A stretch of 64,000 nucleotides of DNA from JBATTK01 sp049670505 (lineage in GTDB: Bacteria; Bacteroidota; Bacteroidia; Flavobacteriales; Flavobacteriaceae): contig JBATTK010000041.1 of the NCBI GenBank assembly GCA_049670505.1, positions 1-64,000 of the forward strand, given 5' to 3'. This document shows positions 7,914-15,850 of the stretch, piece by piece; position 1 is the stretch's first letter; every line of letters starts with the position of its first letter. The notes beneath the pieces are model-generated. The model did not search any database and had not been told where the DNA came from. It worked only from the letters and a program-made list of their open reading frames with translations. Position numbers and translations under genes: made by a program.

Positions 7914-10850
7914 TTAAAATGTGAATGATAAATGAAAGTAATACTGTTTCGCACTGGGAAACGGAGCTACTTCAATACCTTGCGATAAGCCCGACGGGCC
8001 AAAAGCGGAAGTTTCTGGGTCATAACCTGAATAATCGGTAATCGTAATCAAGTTTTTTCCGGAGACCCCTATTCTCGCCTTTTGGAATAGATTGGTCTGT
8101 AATGGAATGGTGTAAAACAACCCCACTTCGCGCAAACGAAGGTACGTACCATCCTCAATATAATCGGCAGCACCGTTGGGTCCAAATCTTGGATTGGCCA
8201 CAACGTCCGGGTCATCCAAATCCGCGGTTACACCACCAAAATCGGATAAAAGTTTGGTGAGGTTCAGCACATCCCCCCCTTTTTTCCAATGCCAAAGAAA
8301 TGTAAGGTCCAAATCTTTAAAAAGCTTGATCTGGTTGAACCAGCTCATCTCAAAGTCGGGAGCCGCATCTCCAATAATCGTGGTAACCCCGGCTATATTT
8401 GCTGCAAGAGAGGTTGCCGTTTCCCCTTCTCGAATAAAAGAACTTCCAAAAGTAAGGCTAAACCCTTCTCCGGAGGGTTGAAACTCCCCTACTCCCAATC
8501 GTTCTACATCCGCTACGTTCCTCCATGCATTAAGGGTGGTACTCCAATTCACTTTTGCACTATTGATAGGATTTGCATTCAATGAAATTTCAAATCCTTT
8601 ATTACTTAGGTCAAAGTCGTTTCGAATGGTATTGGCAAACCCGGATGATAAGGGAATGGAAGAAAAGGGATAGATAAGATTTTTAACATCCCTAATGTAA
8701 CCTGTTAATTCCAACCCTATTCTACCGCTAAGAAATGAGAAATCGGCCCCAAACTCTATTTCTTGGGAGGTTTCCGGTTCCAGATTAGCATCTCCCAGTT
8801 GGGCAGATTGGTTGTTCTGTCCTACAGTGGGCAAAGCCAATCCCGGGACACCACCTATGGAAGTAGGCCCCAATGGAGTGTATAGCGAACCGAATCTTGC
8901 GCTACTTCCAGTTTCTCCATATGCAACTCTTAGTTTAAATAAATTAACGGCATCCACATTCCAAAAATCAAAATTGGCAACATTTATGGCTAAAGATGCC
9001 CTTGGAAAGGCGAAGAACTTATTGGGATCTCCGTTCAAATTGGATTTATCGAATCGTACTCCGGCGGTCGCAATAATTTTATCATCCCAGTTTACCGTAC
9101 TCTGTCCAATAAGACCAAACTCCTCCTCTTCCGTTAATCGCTGGAAAACGGCAAAGGAATTTCCTTGTGCCAAATTCTTTTGGGTAGGAAATAATTGGGT
9201 CGTCTGATTAATGACGGCATCACTCTCGAAATTGAGATACGAAAGACCGAACTGGCCATTAATGCTTATGTTGCTATCCGTAGTATAATCCAACAAGGCA
9301 AACGCACTGTAATTGAGTTGTAACGAATTGGTATTTCCGGCACTTATAAAACCGTCCGTTGTTGCCCGTTGTGTTTGTTGGAATTCCGGAATATAGACAA
9401 ATGTCTTTGCCTGAAAATAATCCAACCCGCCGTTGGCCGTAAACTTTAGTTGAAAATTATCATTGGTTATCGCTTTGAATTCCACATTGGCCCCTTGGAT
9501 ATATCTGTTGATATCTTCGTAGTTATCTATTAAATCCCGGTTTAAAATGATATTGGTAGCGGCAAACCTGCCATCGGGATACACTCCATCCGCATTTGGA
9601 AACAAATTTTCCCAATCCGCCGTAGTCAGTGCTAGGTTATACCCTACGCTGAATCCGCCATTGTTTTCGTTACCTACAGGGCCCCTATCCGAACGGCTGT
9701 TCACATAGTTGGAAGAAAAACCTACCTTCAACTTATCGTTAAAGACATGGTCTAGATTTAACCGCAAGGAATTGCGCTCATACCCGGTCCTTTGCATGAT
9801 CCCGTCCTCATTTCTGCGACTAGCATTAAAATAAAACTTTGTTTTGTCGCTCCCTCCGGATATGGATAATCTGCTATCTACAATAATACCTTCCTCCCCA
9901 TACAATTCTTCTTCATAATTAAAAAGCTGTCCGTTAGCGACCGCTTGTTCAAAAATTGGGACTTCATCAGCTCCAAAAACAGATGCAACCGTCGCGGATG
10001 TAAATTGCCTTCGCCCCGCAAAATTTTGAATGGTATTAAAGCCCACATCCTGATCAAACTTAACAACGGTCTTTCCCGCGGCCCCTCTTTTGGTTGTAAT
10101 GATTACAACCCCGGCATTGGCCCTCGTACCATAAATAGCGGCAGCAGATGCCCCTTTAAGTACTTCTATGCTCTCTATATCATCCGGGTTAATATCCGAA
10201 ACCCTATTGGAGCCACCTTCTTCCCTACCGGCATTGGCGCCAGAGGCAACGGAAGATCCATTGGACAATTGAATATTACTGATATAAACGCCATCGACGA
10301 TAAACAGGGGTTGGTTGTTTCCTGACAGGGAGGAAATTCCCCTTAACCGCACAGCGGTCTGCCCACCAGGAGCGCCACCGGCAGAGTTGATATTGACTCC
10401 TGTTAATTTACCATACAACGCCCCGTCCAAAGTAGCGCCAGTTGTTGTTCCCGTAAGCGCTTCACTGTCTACGGTAGAGACACTATTGGCCAAATTGGAT
10501 CGCTTGATGCTCGATACAAGCCCGGTTACGACCACCTCATCCAAATTGGTAACATCCACGTTCATTTGAATGTCTCCCGCCCCCGATGCAGGTACTTCTA
10601 CAGTAGAATACCCTATAAAGGAAAAAACGAGTGTGGCTCCTTCCGGAGCCTCCAGGGAATAATTTCCGTCAAAGTCGGTAAGCGCTCCAATAGCCGACCC
10701 CTTTACGGTAACCGAAACCCCGAACAAGGGTTCACCACTACTTGCATCCGTAACAGTTCCGCTTACCATGTCCTGAGAAAAGACAAGTAACGGAAGTACG
10801 GAAAACAATAGTAAAAATACACTTTTGAGTAAAGTTTGTTTCATTTTCAT
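7914..10850 (-). CDS. SusC/RagA-family TonB-linked outer-membrane transporter
   Basis: About 978 aa from the ATG at 10850; a second ATG at 10844 is possible. The longer frame to 10889 adds residues before the signal peptide and is unlikely. After the signal (LLLFSVLPLLVFSQ) comes a carboxypeptidase-regulatory-like domain (VSGTVTDASSGEPLFGVSVTV). Then come the TonB box/plug region (LDEVVVTGL, LRGISSLSGNNQPLFIVDGV, IESIEVLKGASAAAIYGTRA) and a 22-strand barrel ending in an aromatic residue (YYFHLSFTF). It imports large substrates with TonB energy, together with SusD. A small dyad, TCTTTG-N6-CAAAGA, lies at 10875-10892 in its leader. There is no adjacent anti-sigma/sigma pair, so regulation is not evident. 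Confidence 0.95.
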   Translation of the reverse strand: MKMKQTLLKSVFLLLFSVLPLLVFSQDMVSGTVTDASSGEPLFGVSVTVKGSAIGALTDFDGNYSLEAPEGATLVFSFIGYSTVEVPASGAGDIQMNVDVTNLDEVVVTGLVSSIKRSNLANSVSTVDSEALTGTTTGATLDGALYGKLTGVNINSAGGAPGGQTAVRLRGISSLSGNNQPLFIVDGVYISNIQLSNGSSVASGANAGREEGGSNRVSDINPDDIESIEVLKGASAAAIYGTRANAGVVIITTKRGAAGKTVVKFDQDVGFNTIQNFAGRRQFTSATVASVFGADEVPIFEQAVANGQLFNYEEELYGEEGIIVDSRLSISGGSDKTKFYFNASRRNEDGIMQRTGYERNSLRLNLDHVFNDKLKVGFSSNYVNSRSDRGPVGNENNGGFSVGYNLALTTADWENLFPNADGVYPDGRFAATNIILNRDLIDNYEDINRYIQGANVEFKAITNDNFQLKFTANGGLDYFQAKTFVYIPEFQQTQRATTDGFISAGNTNSLQLNYSAFALLDYTTDSNISINGQFGLSYLNFESDAVINQTTQLFPTQKNLAQGNSFAVFQRLTEEEEFGLIGQSTVNWDDKIIATAGVRFDKSNLNGDPNKFFAFPRASLAINVANFDFWNVDAVNLFKLRVAYGETGSSARFGSLYTPLGPTSIGGVPGLALPTVGQNNQSAQLGDANLEPETSQEIEFGADFSFLSGRIGLELTGYIRDVKNLIYPFSSIPLSSGFANTIRNDFDLSNKGFEISLNANPINSAKVNWSTTLNAWRNVADVERLGVGEFQPSGEGFSLTFGSSFIREGETATSLAANIAGVTTIIGDAAPDFEMSWFNQIKLFKDLDLTFLWHWKKGGDVLNLTKLLSDFGGVTADLDDPDVVANPRFGPNGAADYIEDGTYLRLREVGLFYTIPLQTNLFQKARIGVSGKNLITITDYSGYDPETSAFGPSGLSQGIEVAPFPSAKQYYFHLSFTF

Positions 10851-11006
10851 ATGTGTTAGAATTAGCAGTTTAACTCTTTGATTTAACAAAGAATTTACCC
10901 AATTTATGCTTTTTTTTTATTTTTCCTAACATACCCTTAACTAATTAACATGTATTTCTGTTAAAAATCATCATAATTTTTTTTAGCGGGTACAAGCTTA
11001 TCTTCT

Positions 11007-11014
11007 TAACTTTG
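11007..11014 (+). promoter_or_regulatory. Bacteroidota -7 box of aspS
   Basis: TAACTTTG matches the TAnnTTTG -7 consensus of the Bacteroidota housekeeping sigma factor and lies 25 bp before the aspS ATG. I see no convincing -33 element. Confidence 0.6.
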
Positions 11015-11039
11015 CCCCTTATATCATGACATACCAATA

Positions 11040-12794
11040 ATGTATAGAGACCATACTTGCGGGGAATTAAGAGCATCGCATATCAATACAGAAGTCACCC
11101 TTTCCGGATGGGTACAAAAAACAAGGGACAAAGGTTTTGTAATCTGGATAGACCTTAGGGACCGCTATGGAATAATTCAGCTTGTTTTTGACGAAGAACG
11201 CAGTTCAAAGGAGCTTTTGGGAAAAGCAAGATCCGTGGGAAGGGAATTTGTTGTACAGGTTAAGGGAACAGTGATTGAAAGAGCCTCCAAAAATGAAAAC
11301 ATCCCTACCGGGGCCGTTGAAGTCTTGGTTTCCGAACTCCATGTCTTGAACGATGCTTTGCTACCCCCTTTTACCATTGAGGATCGAACGGATGGTGGCG
11401 AGGATCTTAGGATGAAATACCGCTATTTGGACATCCGCAGGAACCCCGTAAAAAATAATCTGATTTTTCGTAGCAAGGTAAGCATGGAAGTACGAAAATA
11501 TCTTTCCGAGCAGGGTTTTATCGAGGTAGAAACCCCGTATTTGATAAAGTCCACTCCTGAAGGGGCCCGGGATTTTGTGGTGCCCAGCCGTATGAACGAG
11601 GGGCAGTTTTATGCCCTTCCACAATCTCCACAGACTTTTAAGCAACTGTTGATGATCGGTGGCATGGATAAATACTTTCAAATCGTTAAATGTTTTAGGG
11701 ACGAAGACCTTAGGGCGGACCGGCAGCCAGAGTTTACACAAATAGATTGTGAAATGGCCTTTGTGGAACAAGAAGACATCTTAAATGCCTTTGAAGGACT
11801 TACCAAATATCTCTTAAAAGAAATCAATGGCATCACTACTTCCAAATTCCCTAGAATGACCTACGACGAGGCAATGCGAAGATTTGGCAACGACAAGCCC
11901 GATATACGCTTTGCAATGGAGTTTGGGGAATTGAACGAAGTTGCCCAACATAAAGATTTCAACGTTTTTAATTCTGCCGAGTTAGTTGTAGGAATAGCTG
12001 TTCCTGGAGGAGCATCCTATACTAGGAAAGAAATAGACGCCCTCGTAGATTGGGTACGCAGACCTCAAGTTGGGGCCAAAGGAATGGTCTATGTAAAATG
12101 TAATGAGGACGGCACCTACAAATCTTCCGTGGATAAGTTTTACGACCAAGAAGATTTGGCGCAATGGGCCAAAATAACACATGCTAAATCCGGAGACCTT
12201 ATTTGTGTGCTCTCCGGTGATACCGCCCCAACCAGAACACAACTTAGTGCACTCCGTATGGAAATGGCGGAACGTTTGGGATTGCGAAAAGCGGATGAGT
12301 TCGCTCCGCTATGGGTCTTAGATTTTCCCCTATTGGAACTCGATGAGGAAACCGGAAATTACCATGCCATGCACCATCCTTTTACATCGCCCAAACCCGG
12401 ACAGTTGGAACTTTTGGAAACCGATCCCGGTGCCGTTAAGGCCAATGCCTATGATCTGGTACTGAACGGAAACGAAATAGGGGGAGGGTCTATCCGTATC
12501 CATGATAAAGAAACCCAGGCCACCATGTTCAAACATTTGGGTTTTACCCCGGAAGAGGCAAAAGCGCAATTTGGCTTTTTAATGGATGCCTTTCAATATG
12601 GCGCTCCTCCCCATGGTGGAATTGCATTTGGATTGGATAGATTGGTAGCTATTTTAGGAGGACAGGAAACCATTCGGGACTTTATCGCCTTTCCCAAAAA
12701 CAATAGCGGACGTGATGTTATGATCAATGCGCCGGCACCTATTGATAACAAGCAGTTAAAAGAGTTGAGTTTGAAGTTGGATATGCCATCCTAA
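11040..12794 (+). CDS. aspS: aspartate--tRNA ligase
   Basis: 584 aa, the usual length for the bacterial enzyme, which charges tRNA-Asp with aspartate. It starts with the expected YRDHTCGELR and OB-fold anticodon-binding domain (TLSGWVQKTRDKGFVIWIDLRDRYG). The class II catalytic core follows, with motif 2 (CFRDEDLRADRQPEFTQIDCE), a bacterial GAD insertion (about 285-420), and motif 3 (GGIAFGLDRLVAILGG). A recognisable -7 box lies 25 bp upstream, and the gene reads away from susC. Whether it is discriminating or non-discriminating (Asp only, or Asp plus Asn) cannot be decided here, because I cannot see whether gatCAB is present. Confidence 0.97.
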   Translation: MYRDHTCGELRASHINTEVTLSGWVQKTRDKGFVIWIDLRDRYGIIQLVFDEERSSKELLGKARSVGREFVVQVKGTVIERASKNENIPTGAVEVLVSELHVLNDALLPPFTIEDRTDGGEDLRMKYRYLDIRRNPVKNNLIFRSKVSMEVRKYLSEQGFIEVETPYLIKSTPEGARDFVVPSRMNEGQFYALPQSPQTFKQLLMIGGMDKYFQIVKCFRDEDLRADRQPEFTQIDCEMAFVEQEDILNAFEGLTKYLLKEINGITTSKFPRMTYDEAMRRFGNDKPDIRFAMEFGELNEVAQHKDFNVFNSAELVVGIAVPGGASYTRKEIDALVDWVRRPQVGAKGMVYVKCNEDGTYKSSVDKFYDQEDLAQWAKITHAKSGDLICVLSGDTAPTRTQLSALRMEMAERLGLRKADEFAPLWVLDFPLLELDEETGNYHAMHHPFTSPKPGQLELLETDPGAVKANAYDLVLNGNEIGGGSIRIHDKETQATMFKHLGFTPEEAKAQFGFLMDAFQYGAPPHGGIAFGLDRLVAILGGQETIRDFIAFPKNNSGRDVMINAPAPIDNKQLKELSLKLDMPS

Positions 12795-12872
12795 CCATAA
12801 TCCTCCAAGTGCCGAGGCAGTTTTCGGTATGCTGTGGGATTTTTTAATACTTTTAGAAGTGTAATAGTCCAT

Positions 12873-14657
12873 ATGCCGGCCCCAAAAAAAAATATTGTTA
12901 CCAGTTTTTTAAAATGGCGGTATAAGCATATCTCCAATAAGACCTTTACCCATATTTTAAGTGTAGTAGTTGGCCTATTGGCGGGATTGGCATCGGTTAC
13001 CTTAAAGAACCTGACTTATTTTATTGAGGCCCTTTTGGAAAAAGGTGTTATTTTCTCTAATAACCAATTGTACTTTATTCTGCCCATTGTAGGGCTTACC
13101 CTAGTGTATTTATATGTAAAATATATCTACAAAGAGCCCTTGGAACATGCCATATCCTCTATCCTTTTCACCTTGTCCAAAAAGAAGGGCATTATGAATC
13201 TGAAAAAAATCTATGTTCCATTGATTACCGCTCCTTTAACTGTAGGTTTTGGAGGTTCGGTGGGACTATTAGGCCCCGCGGTAGCGTCCGGTGCGGCTAT
13301 AAGTTCAAATTTCGGAAGGCTTTTTCATATTGATACCAAAACACGCTCCTTATTAATCGCTTGTGCTTCCGCCGGTGCAATTGCCTCCATTTTTCAATCA
13401 CCCATTGCAGCCATTATCTTTGCCGTAGAGGTCTTTAGTCTGGATTTAACCATGCTTTCCATGCTTCCCCTTTTATTGGCCTCTATTTCAGGAGTCCTTA
13501 CCTCTTACTTCTTTTTGGGCAATCAATCGCTTTTTGATTTCACGCTTACGGATAACTTTGAGGTAAAAGACACTTTATTCTATATTCTTTTAGGCGTAGG
13601 GACCGCTATTGCATCTATCTATTTTACTAAAATGTATTTTACCATACTCACATTCTTTAAGCGGTTCAGAAGCCCTAAATACAAACTTTTGGTAGGCGGA
13701 CTCTCCATTGGCGCAATGCTTTATTTTATCCCCCCGCTGTATGGTGAAGGTTTTGGTTTTATCAATAATCTACTGGAAGGAGATCACATACTGGCCTTGG
13801 GGAAAACCCCTTTTGACAGCTATACGAATAATATCTGGATAGTGATAGCCTTGCTTTTCGGCATTACCATTTTTAAAGCCGTAGCCATGACCACGACCTT
13901 TGCCGCCGGTGGTGCGGGAGGCATCTTCATTCCTACCATGGTTATGGGCAGTGCCTTGGGCAATGTGGTGGCCAAGGTTATCAATAACTCGGAACTGGGC
14001 TTCCATGTTTCGGAAAGTAATTTCACTTTAGTAGGTATGGCGGGCCTTATTTCGGGAGTAATCCACGCACCGCTTACCGCTATATTTTTAATTGCGGAGA
14101 TTACCGGAGGGTATGACCTATTTGTGCCGCTTATGATTACCTCCGCCATCTCTTATCTGATTACCAAAAACACGGTAGATCATACCATTTACACCAAGGA
14201 ATTAGCACGCATAGGAGCGCTACTCACCCATAACAAAGATCAAACCGTGCTTACCCTAATGCAACTGGATGATGTTATTGAACAAAATTTTAAGGCGGTG
14301 GAGCCGCATATGACCTTAGAGGAAATGTTGCATAGATCGGTCGCAAAATCCACACGGAATATATTTCCTGTCATTGATGATAAGCAGGTGCTGGTAGGTA
14401 TTGTTTTACTGGATGACATTCGGGAATTTATGTTCGACACCTCTTTGTATAAAAACACAAAAGTGGAGACCTTTATGCATCATGCCCCTGAATATATATT
14501 TTATAAAACGGATACCATGCAGCAGGTAATGCAAAAATTTCAGGACAGCGGGGCTTGGAACTTGCCCGTTATTAAAGAAGGAAAATATTATGGCTTTGTT
14601 TCAAAATCCAAATTACTGACGGCCTACCGTAGAAAGTTGATTAACTTTACAAAATAA
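12873..14657 (+). CDS. ClC-family chloride channel/transporter with C-terminal CBS pair
   Basis: The ATG at 12873 gives 594 aa; a GTG 39 bp upstream would extend the frame without adding anything conserved. About ten hydrophobic helices are followed by two CBS modules (about 450-590; VEPHMTLEEMLHR..., MHHAPEYIFYKTDTMQQVM...). ClC landmarks are GFGGSVGLLGPAVASG, AIASIFQSPIAAIIFAVEV and GGAGGIFIPTMVMGSALG. The gating glutamate found in most ClC proteins (GREGP in E. coli, GLEAP in many Bacteroidota) is replaced by Leu (L133 in GLLGP). The second, proton-path position is Val (V187), as in ClC channels. It is therefore more likely to conduct passively than to exchange Cl- for H+, but this is inference from residues. 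Confidence 0.92.
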   Translation: MPAPKKNIVTSFLKWRYKHISNKTFTHILSVVVGLLAGLASVTLKNLTYFIEALLEKGVIFSNNQLYFILPIVGLTLVYLYVKYIYKEPLEHAISSILFTLSKKKGIMNLKKIYVPLITAPLTVGFGGSVGLLGPAVASGAAISSNFGRLFHIDTKTRSLLIACASAGAIASIFQSPIAAIIFAVEVFSLDLTMLSMLPLLLASISGVLTSYFFLGNQSLFDFTLTDNFEVKDTLFYILLGVGTAIASIYFTKMYFTILTFFKRFRSPKYKLLVGGLSIGAMLYFIPPLYGEGFGFINNLLEGDHILALGKTPFDSYTNNIWIVIALLFGITIFKAVAMTTTFAAGGAGGIFIPTMVMGSALGNVVAKVINNSELGFHVSESNFTLVGMAGLISGVIHAPLTAIFLIAEITGGYDLFVPLMITSAISYLITKNTVDHTIYTKELARIGALLTHNKDQTVLTLMQLDDVIEQNFKAVEPHMTLEEMLHRSVAKSTRNIFPVIDDKQVLVGIVLLDDIREFMFDTSLYKNTKVETFMHHAPEYIFYKTDTMQQVMQKFQDSGAWNLPVIKEGKYYGFVSKSKLLTAYRRKLINFTK

Positions 14658-14665
14658 TTCCCAAG

Positions 14666-14923
14666 ATGCGAATACGATATATTATCATCATAATAGTCTT
14701 ACTCTCTTTTGGTTCCATTATCTATGGATTTACCATTAAAGAAGACGACACCGTATTTGCCAATAAATGCATCGGAGTAGGCACCATAGGGCTTTTTCTC
14801 ATTGCCATGCCCATGTTCCTGATCAAAGAAAGCAAAGGCAAAAAAGTAAAGGATTATATGCTTACCGAAGAAAACATTAGAAAAATGAAAGGAAAAGATG
14901 GGAAAAAATCCGAAAATCAATAA
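14666..14923 (+). CDS. small two-helix membrane protein of unknown function (85 aa)
   Basis: It starts 8 bp after the ClC gene and is probably co-transcribed with it. Two hydrophobic segments (about 4-21 and 36-53) are joined by a short polar loop (TIKEDDTVFANKCIGVG), and a strongly basic tail (KESKGKKVKDYM...KMKGKDGKK) suggests that the C-terminus faces the cytoplasm. I recognise no named family. The position suggests an accessory or neighbour of the ClC protein, but nothing in the sequence proves a functional link. Confidence 0.75.
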   Translation: MRIRYIIIIIVLLSFGSIIYGFTIKEDDTVFANKCIGVGTIGLFLIAMPMFLIKESKGKKVKDYMLTEENIRKMKGKDGKKSENQ

Positions 14924-15014
14924 TTTTTCCAAGATTTGATTATCGATTTAAGTAAGTCTGAACAAAAAAATATAACTTAGTATCTCAAATTTTTATTTTT
15001 TTAATTTTAATTGA

Positions 15015-15206
15015 ATGACTGGAACAGTAAAATTTTTCAATGGATCTAAAGGATACGGGTTCATTACGAACGACGACACCGGAAAAGACATCTTTGTTCA
15101 TGCTACCGCATTAAACGGTGTTGAACTGAACGAAGGAGACAAAGTAGAATATCAGGAAGAAGAAGGAAGAAAGGGAGTGGTTGCCGCACAAGTGCAGGTA
15201 ATCTGA
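15015..15206 (+). CDS. cold-shock domain protein (CspA family)
   Basis: 63 aa, a single OB-fold cold-shock domain that binds single-stranded RNA and DNA and acts as an RNA chaperone. RNP1 is KGYGFI (about 12-17) and RNP2 is DIFVHAT (about 25-31); the start TGTVKFFNGSKG is typical. The gene is monocistronic: an AT-rich leader of about 90 bp precedes it and a terminator hairpin follows 30 bp after the stop codon. Cold-shock mRNAs often have long regulated leaders, but I cannot show one here. Confidence 0.95.
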   Translation: MTGTVKFFNGSKGYGFITNDDTGKDIFVHATALNGVELNEGDKVEYQEEEGRKGVVAAQVQVI

Positions 15207-15236
15207 TCATATTATTTTATTTTGAATGGATTGCGA

Positions 15237-15262
15237 CCCTGACGTTTCTGTCAGGGTTTTTT
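15237..15262 (+). terminator. rho-independent terminator of the csp gene
   Basis: Stem CCCTGAC / GTCAGGG (7 bp) with a six-base loop, followed by six T residues. Confidence 0.88.
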
Positions 15263-15265
15263 AAT

Positions 15266-15286
15266 TAGAGCCTGTTAACACTAGGC
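15266..15286. repeat. solitary copy of a MITE-like terminal repeat
   Basis: GCCTGTTAACACTA (15270-15283) is identical to the core of the 21-bp inverted ends of the element at 26082-26238. No matching second end is visible before tadA, so this looks like a remnant or one-ended copy between the csp terminator and tadA. Confidence 0.5.
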
Positions 15287-15325
15287 CAAAAAAAATGGGA
15301 TTTCCATTTTCTAAAACTTAAGATT

Positions 15326-15775
15326 CTAGTTCAGATTTCGTTTTTGAATAAAGAATTTTTTCAATAACTCGGAGGCTTCCCCTTCCAAGATACCACCGAT
15401 AATTTTTGATTTGGGGTGCAATTGGGTCCCCATTATACCACAACCCCTTTCCGGGTCTTTCGCCGCATATACTATTTTTGGTATCTGGCTCCAGTATAAT
15501 GCCCCCGCACACATTTGGCAAGGCTCCAAAGTAACATAGAGTGTGCAGTTATGCAGATACTTTCCACCCAAAAAATTAGCGGCCGCGGTAATGGCCAACA
15601 TCTCGGCATGGGCGGTAACATCGTTCAATTGTTCCGTTAAATTATGTGCCCTTGCAATAACCCTGTCCTTTACCACAACTATAGCTCCAATAGGTACTTC
15701 TCCTTTATCAAAAGCGGCTTCCGCCTCCTGCAAGGCTTTCTTCATAAAATAGGTATCATCGAATTTCAAAACCAT
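15326..15775 (-). CDS. tadA: tRNA-specific adenosine-34 deaminase / nucleoside deaminase
   Basis: 149 aa zinc deaminase. The metal site is complete: HAE (H56, A57, E58, with Glu as the proton shuttle) and PCQMC (C86, C89). The start KKALQEAEAAFDKGEVPIGAIVV matches TadA, which converts adenosine 34 of tRNA-Arg(ACG) to inosine. A related guanine-deaminase-type role cannot be fully excluded. The gene is transcribed divergently from dxs; a TATTTTTG box on the minus strand lies only 5 bp before the ATG. Confidence 0.9.
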   Translation of the reverse strand: MVLKFDDTYFMKKALQEAEAAFDKGEVPIGAIVVVKDRVIARAHNLTEQLNDVTAHAEMLAITAAANFLGGKYLHNCTLYVTLEPCQMCAGALYWSQIPKIVYAAKDPERGCGIMGTQLHPKSKIIGGILEGEASELLKKFFIQKRNLN

Positions 15776-15780
15776 AAAAT

Positions 15781-15788
15781 CAAAAATA
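15781..15788 (-). promoter_or_regulatory. -7 box of tadA, nearly leaderless
   Basis: On the minus strand this reads TATTTTTG, a match to TAnnTTTG, with only 5 bp to the tadA ATG. Transcription would start at or next to the start codon. Confidence 0.45.
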
Positions 15789-15833
15789 CAATTTTAGACG
15801 TGTACATGTAAACATGAAAAAATGAATTTAACG

Positions 15834-15841
15834 TACATTTG
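15834..15841 (+). promoter_or_regulatory. -7 box of dxs, nearly leaderless
   Basis: TACATTTG matches TAnnTTTG and lies 9 bp before the dxs ATG at 15851. The imperfect dyad centred on TACATGTA (15803-15810) sits midway between the two divergent promoters. Confidence 0.5.
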
Positions 15842-15850
15842 TCCCTTACT

